Made by a program: the position numbers and the translations under genes. From PALSA-1006 sp964571195 (GTDB lineage: Bacteria; Pseudomonadota; Gammaproteobacteria; Burkholderiales; Gallionellaceae), in the NCBI GenBank assembly GCA_964571195.1, contig CAZNAD010000002.1:214979-278978 (forward strand): a stretch of DNA of 64,000 bases, given 5' to 3'. The notes under the pieces are model-generated. The model did no database searches. It worked only from the letters and a program-made list of their open reading frames with translations, and had not been told where the DNA came from. Every line of letters begins with the position of its first letter. Position 1 is the stretch's first letter. Positions 23,196 to 32,253 of the stretch are shown here, piece after piece.

Positions 23196-24758
23196 TTAAT
23201 GTCTGAAATGACGGAAGCCGGTGAACACCATCGCCAAGCCGTGCTCATCTGCTGCCGCAATCACTTCCTCATCGCGCATCGAGCCACCCGGCTGGATGAC
23301 GGCTTTTGCACCGGCTTGTGCCAACACGTCGATACCGTCGCGGAACGGGAAGAAGGCATCGGACGACACGACGGAATCTACCAGGCTCAGGCCAGCATTC
23401 TGCGCTTTGATCGAAGCGATACGGGTCGAGTCCACGCGGCTCATCTGGCCCGCGCCCACGCCCAAGGTCTGGCCGTTTTTGCAGAACACGATGGCGTTGG
23501 ACTTGACGTACTTTGCCACGCGCCAGGCGAACAGAAGGTCGGTCAGTTGTTCTTTGCTGGGCTGCACTTTGCTCACCACTTTGAGTTGCGCGAGTTGCAC
23601 GTTGAGTGCGTCCGGCGATTGCACCAGCAGGCCGCCGCTGACGCGCTTCACGTCATATTGGTTGTGCGCGTTGGACAGCGGCACGGTGAGTACGCGCACG
23701 TTCTGTTTGGCGGCGGTCACTTTCAAGGCGGCTTCAGAAGCGCTCGGTGCGATGATGAGTTCGACGAACTGGTTGGCGGTGATCTGCGCGGCGGAGGCTT
23801 CGTCCAGTTCGCGGTTGAAGGCGATGATGCCGCCGAACGCGGAGGTGGTGTCGGTGGCGTAGGCCAGTTTGTAGGCGCTCAGTGCGCTGTCGGCAATCGC
23901 CACGCCGCAGGGGTTGGCGTGCTTGACGATGACGCAGGCGGGCTGGTCGAAGGTCTTGACCAGTTCCCATGCCGCGTCGGCATCGCCGATGTTGTTGTAG
24001 CTGAGCTCCTTGCCTTGCAACTGGGTGTAGCCGGCGATACCGCCTGCCACCGGGTTGAGGTCGCGGTAGAACGCGGCGCTCTGGTGCGGGTTTTCGCCGT
24101 AGCGCATGTCCTGCACTTTGGCAAAGTTGAAGTTGATCTGCGCGGGGAACTCGGTTTTGCTGCCATCGCTGTTGATCGCAGTGAGGTAGTTGCTGATCAT
24201 GCTGTCATAAGCGGCGGTGTGCGAGAAGGCTTTTTTTGCCAAGTCGAAACGGGTGGCATCGGAGACTGCGCACTTGTTGGTCTGCATCTCGGCCAGGATG
24301 TCGGCGTAGTCGGTTGGGTCGGTGACGATGGCGACATGCGCGTGGTTCTTGGCGGCGGAGCGCACCATGGTCGGGCCACCGATGTCGATGTTCTCAATCG
24401 CATCTTCCAGTGTGCAACCGGGCTTGGCGATGGTCGCTGCGAATGGGTACAGGTTTACTACCACCAGATCGATAGTAGGTATGTCGTGTTTCTTCAACGT
24501 CGCCACATGCTCGGGCAGATCGCGGCGCGCCAGAATGCCCGCGTGCACTTTGGGTTGCAGCGTCTTCACGCGGCCATCCAGCATTTCGGGGAAGCCGGTG
24601 TAATCGGCCACCTCGGTGCAGGGCACACCGTTGTCGGCCAGCAGTTTGGCGGTGCCGCCAGTGGAGAGGATCTTCACGCCGAGGTTGTGCAGTCCTTTGG
24701 CGAATTCGAGTACGCCGGATTTATCCGAGACGCTGATGAGTGCTTGAGTGATGGTCAT
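23196..24758 (-). CDS. purH: Bifunctional AICAR formyltransferase/IMP cyclohydrolase
   Basis: A 520-residue enzyme for the last two steps of IMP synthesis. The N-terminal MGS-like cyclohydrolase domain has ALISVSDKSGVLEFAKGLH, STGGTAKLLADNGV and GGPTMVRSAAKNHAHVAIVT. The C-terminal formyltransferase domain has RYGENPHQSAAFYRD, KHANPCGVAIADSA and the closing SDAFFPFRDGIDVLAQAG. The ATG at MTITQALISVSD is the family start; the open frame upstream covers the fis gene in another phase. It begins 17 bases after fis. Confidence 0.97.
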   Translation of the reverse strand: MTITQALISVSDKSGVLEFAKGLHNLGVKILSTGGTAKLLADNGVPCTEVADYTGFPEMLDGRVKTLQPKVHAGILARRDLPEHVATLKKHDIPTIDLVVVNLYPFAATIAKPGCTLEDAIENIDIGGPTMVRSAAKNHAHVAIVTDPTDYADILAEMQTNKCAVSDATRFDLAKKAFSHTAAYDSMISNYLTAINSDGSKTEFPAQINFNFAKVQDMRYGENPHQSAAFYRDLNPVAGGIAGYTQLQGKELSYNNIGDADAAWELVKTFDQPACVIVKHANPCGVAIADSALSAYKLAYATDTTSAFGGIIAFNRELDEASAAQITANQFVELIIAPSASEAALKVTAAKQNVRVLTVPLSNAHNQYDVKRVSGGLLVQSPDALNVQLAQLKVVSKVQPSKEQLTDLLFAWRVAKYVKSNAIVFCKNGQTLGVGAGQMSRVDSTRIASIKAQNAGLSLVDSVVSSDAFFPFRDGIDVLAQAGAKAVIQPGGSMRDEEVIAAADEHGLAMVFTGFRHFRH

Positions 24759-24775
24759 TTGTTTTCTTTCGTTGA

Positions 24776-25030
24776 TTACTTGATACGGTGATCCTGCATC
24801 TTCTTGCGCAGGGTATTGCGGTTGATGCCGAGCAATTCGGCGGCGCGTGTCTGGTTGCCGCCTGCATGATGCAGCACAGTCTCGATCAGCGGTTTCTCCG
24901 CGCAGCAAATGACCATGTCGTAGATCCCGCACGAGGGCTCTTCGCCGTCGAGATCCTTGAAATAATCGTTCACTGCTTTGCGTACGTGTTTGGCGATGTC
25001 GTTCTCGTTGATGCCACAATCTTCAAGCAT
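24776..25030 (-). CDS. fis: Fis-family nucleoid DNA-binding protein
   Basis: An 84-residue Fis-like protein. The C-terminal helix-turn-helix is typical (GGNQTRAAELLGINRNTLRK), and the preceding helix pair (IAKHVRKAVNDYFKDLDGEE and MVICCAEKPLIETVLHHA) provides the dimer core. It is shorter at the N-terminus than E. coli Fis, lacking part of the beta-hairpin arm, as in other betaproteobacteria. dusB upstream and purH downstream give the classic dusB-fis gene pair extended by purH. A short gap of 40 bases separates it from dusB. Confidence 0.93.
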   Translation of the reverse strand: MLEDCGINENDIAKHVRKAVNDYFKDLDGEEPSCGIYDMVICCAEKPLIETVLHHAGGNQTRAAELLGINRNTLRKKMQDHRIK

Positions 25031-25070
25031 GCTGCTACCCCATTAATTATTTTCTTGTCCCTGAAACTAC

Positions 25071-26084
25071 TTATGCTGCCAATCCATCCTCATACAGCAG
25101 TCTTGCGCTGCTTGTTTTTTGCTCTTCAAAAAATTCCGTGGTGGCCTGCATCTGCTCATCCACGGTTTCCAGCTGATTCATGCGATGGCGGAACACCGCC
25201 GAACCAGAGAGTCCTTTGGTGTACCAGGAGATGTGTTTGCGCGCGACGCGTAATCCGGTGTGTTCGCCATAGAAATCGTAGAGATCGGCCAGGTGTGCGA
25301 CGAGTACGCCCTGTATCTCGTCCACATGCGGGGAAAGAAGATGTGTGCCGGTATTGAGAAAATGTTCGATTTCGCGGAACAGCCACGGACGGCCCTGCGC
25401 TGCGCGGCCTATCATCACCGCATCGGCACCGGTATGGTCGAGTACGTATTTGGCTTTTTCCGGCGTGGTGATGTCGCCGTTGGCGATGATGGGGATGCGC
25501 ACTTCCGCCTTCACGGCGGCGATGGTGTTGTATTCGGCGTCGCCGGTGTAGCCGCAGGCGCGGGTGCGGCCATGGATGGCCAGCGCCTGGATGCCGCTGC
25601 TTTCGGCGATACGCGCGATGTTGATCGCGTTGCGGTTGGCCTTGTCCCAGCCAGTGCGGATTTTCAGGGTAACGGGTACATTCACCGCGCCGACCACCGT
25701 TTCCAGTATCTCGGCCACCAGCTTCTCATTCTGCATCAGCGCGGAGCCCGCCATGACGTTGCAGATCTTTTTGGCCGGGCAACCCATGTTGATGTCGATG
25801 ATCTGCGCGCCGTTATCCACGTTGTAGCGCGCGGCCTGCGCCAGCATCTTGGGATCGGCACCGACGATCTGCACCGAGATGGGATCGACCTCGCCCGCAT
25901 GGTTGGCGCGGCGCTTGGTTTTCTCGGAACCGTATAACAGGGAATTGGAGGCGACCATCTCGCTCACTGCCATGCCTGCGCCCATGCGCTTGCATAACAT
26001 GCGGAACGGCCTGTCCGTCACACCCGCCATGGGGGCGACGATGAGGTTGTTCTTGAGTGCGTAGCGTCCGATTTGCATGGTCAT
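25071..26084 (-). CDS. dusB: tRNA-dihydrouridine synthase B
   Basis: A 337-residue FMN-dependent enzyme reducing uridines in the tRNA D-loop. Signatures: LIVAPMAGVTDRPFRMLCKR, IDINMGCPAKKICNVMAGSA with the catalytic Cys, IHGRTRACGYTGDAEYN and GADAVMIGRAAQGRPWLF (phosphate-binding). Upstream of fis as in many proteobacteria. It diverges from the ubiquinone hydroxylase gene; the 80-base gap holds the promoters for both. Confidence 0.95.
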   Translation of the reverse strand: MTMQIGRYALKNNLIVAPMAGVTDRPFRMLCKRMGAGMAVSEMVASNSLLYGSEKTKRRANHAGEVDPISVQIVGADPKMLAQAARYNVDNGAQIIDINMGCPAKKICNVMAGSALMQNEKLVAEILETVVGAVNVPVTLKIRTGWDKANRNAINIARIAESSGIQALAIHGRTRACGYTGDAEYNTIAAVKAEVRIPIIANGDITTPEKAKYVLDHTGADAVMIGRAAQGRPWLFREIEHFLNTGTHLLSPHVDEIQGVLVAHLADLYDFYGEHTGLRVARKHISWYTKGLSGSAVFRHRMNQLETVDEQMQATTEFFEEQKTSSARLLYEDGLAA

Positions 26085-26164
26085 TTCCGAAGGGGGCGGC
26101 GATTATAAATTAATCAACCCGCCCATGCTATGATGCCGTCAAATTTTTATCGGTCGGGGGCGCG

Positions 26165-27328
26165 ATGGAATTCGATGTGGTCATCATAGGAGGCGGGTTG
26201 GTCGGGGCAAGTCTGGCTGCCGCGCTCAAGTCTAGCGGGCTGAAGCTGGCGCTGGTGGAGGGTCAGTCCTCACCAACAGCCGTTTCGGACGCGCAGGATT
26301 GGGATGCACGCATCTATGCGGTCACCCCCGGCAACGCGCGCTTCCTGGAGGAATGCGGGGCTTGGCAGCGCATGGAGATGAGCCGTGTACAACAGGTCGA
26401 AGAGATGCGGGTGTTCGGTGACAGCGGGGCGGAGTTGGACTTCAGTGCCTACCAGATCGGGGCGGCGGAGCTGACTTTTATTCTGGAGAGCCGTCTGATG
26501 CAGGCGGCGTTGTGGGCCGGGCTGCAACAGCAGGAAAATCTGACCCTGCTTAACCCGGCACGTTGCGCCGAGCTGAGCTGGCATCCAGATGCCGCCCATC
26601 TGAAATTGGCGGATGGGCGTGAGATCAAGGCGAAATTGATCGTCGGTGCGGACGGGCGTGACTCCTGGGTGCGTCATCAGGCCGGTATGGCGGAGACGCC
26701 CACCCCTTACCACCAGCATGGAGTGGTCGCCAACTTCACCACCACCAAGCCGCATCATGGCGTGGCATATCAATGGTTCCAGCCGGACGGCATCCTCGCG
26801 CTGCTGCCGTTGCCGGGCAAACGTGTCTCTATCGTGTGGTCGGTCAGCCCGGAGCGGTCTGCGGAATTGTTGGCTTTGTCGCACGAAGCGCTGTGTGCGG
26901 AAGTTTCGGCCGCTTCGCAGCATATGCTGGGCGAATTGAGTGTGATCACGCCGCCCAATGCATTCGCTCTGCGGGTGCTGAATCTGGCGCACCTCACCAA
27001 GCCGCGTCTGGCCTTGGTCGGCGACGCCGCACACAACGTACATCCGCTGGCGGGGCAGGGGGTCAATCTCGGTTTCCGCGATGCACGACAATTGGCGGAG
27101 GTGTTGCTGCAACGCGGCACGATGGATTGCGGTGACCTTGCGTTGCTGCGCCGTTACGAGCGCGCCCGCCGGGAAGACATCCTTTCCATGCAGCTCACCA
27201 CCGATGCGTTGAAACACCTGTTCGTTAACGCCAACCCGGTGCTGCGCACCCTGCGCAATGTTGGCCTTGCCATGACCGACAAGCTGGTGCCGCTGAAGAA
27301 GATGCTGGTGCGCCACGCGCTCAATTGA
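26165..27328 (+). CDS. FAD-dependent hydroxylase of the UbiH/UbiF/VisC family
   Basis: A 387-residue aromatic-ring hydroxylase, most likely in ubiquinone synthesis. The FAD-binding dinucleotide motif is at the start (DVVIIGGGLVGASLAAALK), the DG motif is KLIVGADGRDSWVR, and the second FAD motif is RLALVGDAAHNVHPLAGQGV with NLGFRDARQLAEVL. Which ring position it hydroxylates cannot be read from sequence, so no single Ubi symbol is given. dsbC follows after 13 bases in the same direction. Confidence 0.9.
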   Translation: MEFDVVIIGGGLVGASLAAALKSSGLKLALVEGQSSPTAVSDAQDWDARIYAVTPGNARFLEECGAWQRMEMSRVQQVEEMRVFGDSGAELDFSAYQIGAAELTFILESRLMQAALWAGLQQQENLTLLNPARCAELSWHPDAAHLKLADGREIKAKLIVGADGRDSWVRHQAGMAETPTPYHQHGVVANFTTTKPHHGVAYQWFQPDGILALLPLPGKRVSIVWSVSPERSAELLALSHEALCAEVSAASQHMLGELSVITPPNAFALRVLNLAHLTKPRLALVGDAAHNVHPLAGQGVNLGFRDARQLAEVLLQRGTMDCGDLALLRRYERARREDILSMQLTTDALKHLFVNANPVLRTLRNVGLAMTDKLVPLKKMLVRHALN

Positions 27329-27341
27329 TACTGAGGTCCTG

Positions 27342-28034
27342 ATGCTCAGAACGTTATTGCTGTTCCTGTTGTGCCTTCCTTTTGCCCATGCTGCCGAGAC
27401 GGACCCCAGATTGCGCCTCAAAGAGGTTCTGACGAGCCGGCTAGGCGAGGTCACGCAGGTCAACCTGTCTCCCGTTGCGGGACTGTACGAGGTGGTGACG
27501 CCGGGCCGTCTGTTCTATGCCGATGAGAGCGGGCAATATCTGCTCGATGGCGAGCTGTTCGATCTCAAGACGCGGCAGAACATCACCAAGTCGCGCTCGC
27601 AGCAGTTGTTCGCAATCCAATTCGACAAGCTGCCATTCGAACTGGCCATCAAGAAGGTGAAGGGCAAAGGGAGTCGCAAGCTGGCCTATTTCACCGACCC
27701 GAACTGCGGTTTCTGCAAACGTCTGGAACGCGAATTGCGCAAAGTCGACGACCTCACCGTCTATCTGTTCCTGTACCCGGTACTGGAGGGATCGGCGGAA
27801 AAAGTGCGCGCCATCTGGTGCAGCAAAGACCGCGCCGATGCATGGGACAAGCTGATGTCTGAAGGTATTGCGCCCGTGCCGGGGAAGTGTGACGCCCCCA
27901 CCGACAAAGTGATCGCGCTGGCGGCGAAACATAACGTGAACGGAACTCCGGCACTGGTCTTTGCGAATGGCGTGATCGTTCCCGGTTATATGCCGGCGGC
28001 GGAATTGGAGAAGGCGCTGGAGAGCAACCGGTGA
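27342..28034 (+). CDS. dsbC: Periplasmic thiol:disulfide isomerase DsbC
   Basis: A 230-residue protein with a signal peptide (LRTLLLFLLCLPFAHA), an N-terminal dimerisation domain and a thioredoxin-fold domain. The active site is DPNCGFCKRLERELRK (CGFC, where E. coli DsbC has CGYC) and the cis-Pro loop is NGTPALVFANG. A second Cys pair (IWCSKDRADAW and GKCDAP) corresponds to the structural disulfide of DsbC. Its stop overlaps the start of the DUF4149 gene. Confidence 0.92.
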   Translation: MLRTLLLFLLCLPFAHAAETDPRLRLKEVLTSRLGEVTQVNLSPVAGLYEVVTPGRLFYADESGQYLLDGELFDLKTRQNITKSRSQQLFAIQFDKLPFELAIKKVKGKGSRKLAYFTDPNCGFCKRLERELRKVDDLTVYLFLYPVLEGSAEKVRAIWCSKDRADAWDKLMSEGIAPVPGKCDAPTDKVIALAAKHNVNGTPALVFANGVIVPGYMPAAELEKALESNR

Positions 28035-28498
28035 GCCTGCGCGAGTTATCGCATTGGCTTGCGGTGATCGCCACCGTGGCATGGGTGGGAGGAATGTGGG
28101 CGGTGGGATATCTGGCCGTCCCGGCACTGTTCCAATCATTGCCGGACCGGCAACTGGCTGGGATGCTGGCCGGCAAAATGTTCACCTGGATGGCGTTTCT
28201 CGGTATGGTCTGTGGGGCGTACCTGTTGATGTATCAGGCGCATCCGGTGCGGCGTGCGGTTGCCAAACACAAGACAGTGATCGTGACGCTGATGCTGATC
28301 CTGCTGGGAGTCGGGCAGTTCCTCATCCAGCCTGTCATGGCGGATCTTAAACTCCAGGCCCTGCCTGCGGAGGTGATGCAAAGTCCTTTCGCCGGGCAGT
28401 TCAAGATGCTGCACGGAGTGGCAAGTATTCTGTATCTGTTGCAGAGTCTGCTGGGGGTCGCGCTGCTTGTTGTCTCCTTTCCAAAGAAAAATATCTAG
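28031..28498 (+). CDS. DUF4149-family membrane protein
   Basis: A 155-residue inner-membrane protein with four hydrophobic helices (about residues 8-32, 50-70, 82-102 and 125-148). The WVGGMWAVGYLAVPALFQ opening is typical of DUF4149. It starts with GTG overlapping the dsbC stop (GTGA), so it is translationally coupled to dsbC. Function unknown; a redox or assembly role is only suggested by the neighbour. Confidence 0.85.
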   Translation: MSLRELSHWLAVIATVAWVGGMWAVGYLAVPALFQSLPDRQLAGMLAGKMFTWMAFLGMVCGAYLLMYQAHPVRRAVAKHKTVIVTLMLILLGVGQFLIQPVMADLKLQALPAEVMQSPFAGQFKMLHGVASILYLLQSLLGVALLVVSFPKKNI

Positions 28499-28571
28499 AC
28501 CGTTTTCCATATTGCATTTCGTCTCCGAAATGGCAAGCTAGCGCCCGTTGAATTAATCCGAATGGCTGGCC

Positions 28572-29750
28572 ATGCTGAACAATCTTAATCGTCGTATCTA
28601 CAGTGATGGGGATGTTGTCTTTCGCGAAGGGGACGAAGGAAGTTGTGCCTATTTGATTGATGAGGGCGAGGTTGAAATCATCATGCTGCTGAACGGACGG
28701 GAGCAGTTAGTCAACCGGCTGGGCAAAAACGAGTTGTTCGGGGAGGTGGCGCTGATAGACCAACAACCCCGGACCGCGACGGCCAAGGCGTCTGGACGGA
28801 TTGTGCTGATCCCCATCCCGCGAGAGATGATGAATGAACTGATGGACCGGACCGATCCCATTGTGCGCCACCTGTTGTTGGTCATTCTGGAGCGTTATCG
28901 CAACAAGCGGGGGCCGTCGCAATATTCGTCGCCGTCTGTTCCGGCTCGGGCCGAGGTGGTCAAGAAACACGAGGACATCCGTGGCGAAGCAACGCAGAAA
29001 CTGGTCATGGCGAGTGATATCAAGCGCGCGATGCACAGGGAAGAGTTTGAGATGTTTTATCAGCCTATCTGTGCGCTGGCATCCGGGCAGGTGGCGGGTT
29101 ACGAGGCGTTGATCCGCTGGCGACATCCTGAGAGCGGTTTGATTCCCCCGCTCGATTTTTTGTGGCTGGCTGAACAGACCGGACTGATACGCGACCTGGG
29201 GTTATGGACGCTGGAGCGCGCTTGTCGCGACTGGCCGGTGTTGCGCACGACGACGAATTACCCGCGACCTTTTGTCAGCGTCAACATGTCACCTTCTCAG
29301 CTTACCGGCGATAGCTTCGTGGCGGATGTGAGACACATCATTGCGCGGCATCGGATGCCGGTTACGGAGTTGAAGCTGGAGCTTACCGAAACAGTGATCA
29401 TCGACAGGCCGGAAGTGGCGCTAAACCTGCTACAACAATTGACCGCGATGCAGATCACGCTGGCGCTGGACGATTTCGGAACCGGACACTCTTCTCTGGA
29501 TACTTTGAACCGATATCCTATCGGCACGATGAAAATAGACCGTTCGTTCATTGACGTGATGACTACATCCCCGCAGAGCGGAGAGATCGTCAAGTCTTCG
29601 ATCAAGCTCGCTCATTCTCTCGGAATGAATGTTGTGGCGGAAGGTATAGAAAGTGACGAGGTGCGAGTCAGGCTGCTGGAGCTACAGTGCGAATTCGGGC
29701 AGGGCTGGTTGTTCGGCAAACCCGCAGAACTGAGCCGTATCGTCGCGTAG
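28572..29750 (+). CDS. Cyclic nucleotide-binding domain + EAL c-di-GMP phosphodiesterase
   Basis: A 392-residue protein with an N-terminal CAP-type cNMP-binding domain (residues about 8-115; VVFREGDEGSCAYLIDEGEV, LFGEVALIDQQPRTATAKA) and a C-terminal EAL domain (about 150-390). EAL catalytic residues look intact: the GYEALIRW motif, FVSVNMSPSQL, LKLELTETVI, LALDDFGTGHSS, MKIDRSFI and VVAEGIES. I expect an active c-di-GMP phosphodiesterase controlled by a nucleotide or by the fold alone; ligand specificity cannot be predicted. There is no GGDEF domain. It converges on the diguanylate cyclase gene 24 bases away. Confidence 0.92.
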   Translation: MLNNLNRRIYSDGDVVFREGDEGSCAYLIDEGEVEIIMLLNGREQLVNRLGKNELFGEVALIDQQPRTATAKASGRIVLIPIPREMMNELMDRTDPIVRHLLLVILERYRNKRGPSQYSSPSVPARAEVVKKHEDIRGEATQKLVMASDIKRAMHREEFEMFYQPICALASGQVAGYEALIRWRHPESGLIPPLDFLWLAEQTGLIRDLGLWTLERACRDWPVLRTTTNYPRPFVSVNMSPSQLTGDSFVADVRHIIARHRMPVTELKLELTETVIIDRPEVALNLLQQLTAMQITLALDDFGTGHSSLDTLNRYPIGTMKIDRSFIDVMTTSPQSGEIVKSSIKLAHSLGMNVVAEGIESDEVRVRLLELQCEFGQGWLFGKPAELSRIVA

Positions 29751-29774
29751 ATCGTCGGGAGTGGCGTCCCCGTT

Positions 29775-30746
29775 TTATTCCTGAAAAATCTCCACCCGGT
29801 TTCGTCCGTTCGTCTTGGCGCGGTAGAGCGCCTGATCCGCCTGCTTTAGCAGGGTCGTGTCGGAGGCGTTCGCGTAGGACTGTACATTGCTGATGCCGAG
29901 ACTCAGCGTGACACAGGCGGCCACTTTGGATTTTTCGTGCGGGATAGCCAGACTTTCGATGTGTTTGCGGATCTCTTCCGCAAGCGTGCTGGCTCCACCG
30001 AAAGAGGTGTCCGGCAGGATGATGGCGAACTCTTCTCCCCCGTATCTTCCAACCAGATCGGCGGGTCTGTTCAGGGTGGCTTTGATCGCATTGGCGACCC
30101 GTTTCAGGCAGAAATCACCATTCTGATGACCGTAGGTATCATTGAACTGTTTGAAATAGTCGATATCCAGCATGATGACGGATAGCGGAGAGTTGCTCCT
30201 GGCGGCGCGCCTGAACTCGTCTGCCAGATATTCGTCCAGTCTTCTGCGGTTGGCGATCCCGGTGAGGCTATCAATGAAGGCGAGGCTACGCAGGGTCTCT
30301 GCCTGTTCGCGCAACAGGCGCTCTTTTTTCACTGCGATGCTGACATCGTTGACCTGAATCAAGCAAAAGCGTTCCTGCTCGCCGCATTCTATCGGGGTGA
30401 CGTTGATGGCTTGTTGTATGCGCTGGCTACGGTCAGCCAGATCTTCGAACAAGGGCAGCGGTGCCTTGTTCAGGGATTGTGACAGGATCGAAGGCAGGCC
30501 GTGTTTGATGGCATCTTCGATAGCCTGAGCAAGGCGGCTGCCTTTCAGCTCGGGAAAAATCGTCAGAAAATCCAGCCCCGTTGGCTCATCGCAACAGAGC
30601 CCCGATTTGTTTTTGAGCCACTGGTTCCAGAACATGACGCTGCCACGGCTGTCGATGATGGCGACGCCGACATTGAGCTTGTCGGCGGCAGCGGTACAGA
30701 CTCGTAGTTGCTGTTCGCTGGGGGTGAATGGGCGGCAGATGCTCAT
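29775..30746 (-). CDS. PAS-GGDEF diguanylate cyclase
   Basis: A 323-residue protein with an N-terminal PAS-like sensor domain (NVGVAIIDSRGSVMFWNQWL) and a C-terminal GGDEF domain. The cyclase motif is RYGGEEFAIILPDTS (GGEEF variant, active), preceded by DSLTGIANRRRLDEYLADEF and VIMLDIDYFKQFNDTYGHQ. The inhibitory I-site RxxD is not evident just before GGEEF (the sequence there reads NRPADLVGRY). No membrane span is seen, so it is likely cytoplasmic. Its start overlaps the cheC stop by 4 bases. Confidence 0.92.
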   Translation of the reverse strand: MSICRPFTPSEQQLRVCTAAADKLNVGVAIIDSRGSVMFWNQWLKNKSGLCCDEPTGLDFLTIFPELKGSRLAQAIEDAIKHGLPSILSQSLNKAPLPLFEDLADRSQRIQQAINVTPIECGEQERFCLIQVNDVSIAVKKERLLREQAETLRSLAFIDSLTGIANRRRLDEYLADEFRRAARSNSPLSVIMLDIDYFKQFNDTYGHQNGDFCLKRVANAIKATLNRPADLVGRYGGEEFAIILPDTSFGGASTLAEEIRKHIESLAIPHEKSKVAACVTLSLGISNVQSYANASDTTLLKQADQALYRAKTNGRNRVEIFQE

Positions 30747-31369
30747 GTGGTCCCCACGCTTTGCGACAGGAGCCGGTCAACCTTGCTGACGAGTTCGTTG
30801 AACGATTGCACGTTAAGCAGGAAGATCAGATAACCGTCGATTTTTTCTTTGGGCATGGAGAAGTCGATATGCAGGAGCAGCATGAATTGGTCATCGGCCA
30901 CAGCATCCGGTGATAACACGCTGTATGCCGTGCCCAGATGATAAAGAGGCTGGGAACTCTTGAAGTCGGATTGCAGCAGGTCCGACATCGAGCTGATGCA
31001 GGCGTTCAAGACGATGTTGCCGATCTCGCTGAGCGCCTCTTCCTCCATAGTGTTGAGTTCGTCCGCGCTGACCATCTCACCCAGCATGCGCCGGACGATC
31101 TCGTGTGTTTTGCCTTCGGGGAATACCAGAAAGGCACGGGCATTGAGCGGGCCGCTAAAATTTTGCGAGACCGCGCAGATACGCTGACTCTGGATGAACG
31201 CGCTGATCACTTCGGCATGGTCGCCCAGCACAATTTGCAGCTTGGGAACGGAGAGCCTGATCTCCTCGTTGATCAGCTGGCTCATGCTGTTGGCGGCATT
31301 GCCTACCCCGATATTGAATATCTCGAGCAGGGCATCGCGTTGCAGGTCAGTCAGATCGGCCATGGTCAT
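30743..31369 (-). CDS. cheC: CheC-type chemotaxis phosphatase
   Basis: A 208-residue CheC/CheX/FliY-family protein that dephosphorylates CheY-like regulators. Two active-site helices with the E-x2-N pattern are present: DALLEIFNIGVGNAANSMSQ and EEEALSEIGNIVLNACISSM, so it has the duplicated CheC architecture. It overlaps both the upstream receiver gene and the downstream diguanylate cyclase gene by 4 bases each, so the three proteins should be made in step. An alternative start two codons inside (MADL) is possible. Confidence 0.88.
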   Translation of the reverse strand: MTMADLTDLQRDALLEIFNIGVGNAANSMSQLINEEIRLSVPKLQIVLGDHAEVISAFIQSQRICAVSQNFSGPLNARAFLVFPEGKTHEIVRRMLGEMVSADELNTMEEEALSEIGNIVLNACISSMSDLLQSDFKSSQPLYHLGTAYSVLSPDAVADDQFMLLLHIDFSMPKEKIDGYLIFLLNVQSFNELVSKVDRLLSQSVGTT

Positions 31370-31746
31370 GAGCGGCTATGAAAATAATCGAGCGCTTGCT
31401 GGACAGATTGCTCTGTCACCGGTTTGCCGACGAAATGGATGCCGAGGTCGGCGGCTTGTGCGCGGGTGCTGGCTTGGATGTTGGCGGTGAACAAAACGAT
31501 ATGTGTCTGCGGTGCGTCGCGCAATATCTGCTGGGCGGCTTCCGCGCCGGTCATCCCTTCCATGTTGTAGTCCATGGTGACGTAGTTGGGACTCTCCACT
31601 GCGGCTTTTGTCACAGCCTCTTGCCCGTTACTGGCCTCAAGGATCAGCCAGTGCGGATGTTTGCTCAGGATGTATTTGCTGATCAACATGCGCGCAAGGC
31701 GACTATCGTCGACCACGAGTACGGATTTGATAGGTGATGAAGTCAT
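31366..31746 (-). CDS. Single-domain response regulator (CheY-like)
   Basis: A 126-residue receiver domain without an output domain. Acidic pocket residues (VLVVDDSRLARM), phospho-acceptor Asp (YVTMDYNMEGMTG), switch Thr (IVLFTANIQ) and conserved Lys (HFVGKPVTE) are all there. First gene of the REC-CheC-DGC operon. It is presumably phosphorylated by a kinase encoded elsewhere and dephosphorylated by the neighbouring CheC. Confidence 0.93.
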   Translation of the reverse strand: MTSSPIKSVLVVDDSRLARMLISKYILSKHPHWLILEASNGQEAVTKAAVESPNYVTMDYNMEGMTGAEAAQQILRDAPQTHIVLFTANIQASTRAQAADLGIHFVGKPVTEQSVQQALDYFHSRS

Positions 31747-31823
31747 GTGTCTGCCCTTCGGCGGGATATCCCCGAGGGCACATTATAGACTGGGATGGTG
31801 CGGCTGGGAGTGGGAAGTCAGCG

Positions 31824-32234
31824 CTACCAGGCACCGACCTTAAAGCGTTCAATTTCGCGCCGGTCACGTTTGGTGGGGCGGCCTTTCAACTCGGAGGCCT
31901 TGGGCTGTGCCTTGAGTTCGGCGGCCAGCGCCTCACGTTTCGATTTTCCCGCCTCGGTCTCGCGATAGAGCTTCTGTGCCTGCGGTGCGGGGCCGCGTTT
32001 GTCGGACAAGGCGATCACTTCCACTTCGAAGGTATAAGGGCCGAGACGGATGGACAGCAGATCACCGGCGGAGAGTGTCTTGGCCGGTTTGATGCGCGCG
32101 TTATGCAGCAGCACCTTGCCGCACTCCACCGCATCGGCGGCCAGCGAGCGGGTCTTGAAGAAACGCGCGGCCCAGAGCCATTTGTCGACGCGGAGCTTGG
32201 TGTTATCGGTCGCGGCAGTCGAATCTTTGGACAT
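31824..32234 (-). CDS. hslR: Heat-shock protein 15, S4-domain RNA-binding
   Basis: A 136-residue Hsp15-type protein that binds stalled 50S subunits carrying peptidyl-tRNA. The S4 domain is at the start (RVDKWLWAARFFKTRSLAAD, KVLLHNARIKPAKTLSAGDL), followed by a basic C-terminal tail (SELKGRPTKRDRREIERF) as in E. coli HslR. It begins 19 bases after mltA. Confidence 0.93.
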   Translation of the reverse strand: MSKDSTAATDNTKLRVDKWLWAARFFKTRSLAADAVECGKVLLHNARIKPAKTLSAGDLLSIRLGPYTFEVEVIALSDKRGPAPQAQKLYRETEAGKSKREALAAELKAQPKASELKGRPTKRDRREIERFKVGAW

Positions 32235-32253
32235 ACACTCTTTCCGTAGTCGT

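Noticed and set aside
23175..24791. 538-codon plus-strand ORF opposite purH
   Set aside because: Antisense shadow produced by codon bias of purH; no domain signature.
31750..31790. Hairpin TGCCCTTCGGCGGGA...TCCCCGAGGGCA upstream of the response regulator gene
   Set aside because: Lies near the start of the operon with no T-run; could be an operator but there is no supporting repeat elsewhere.
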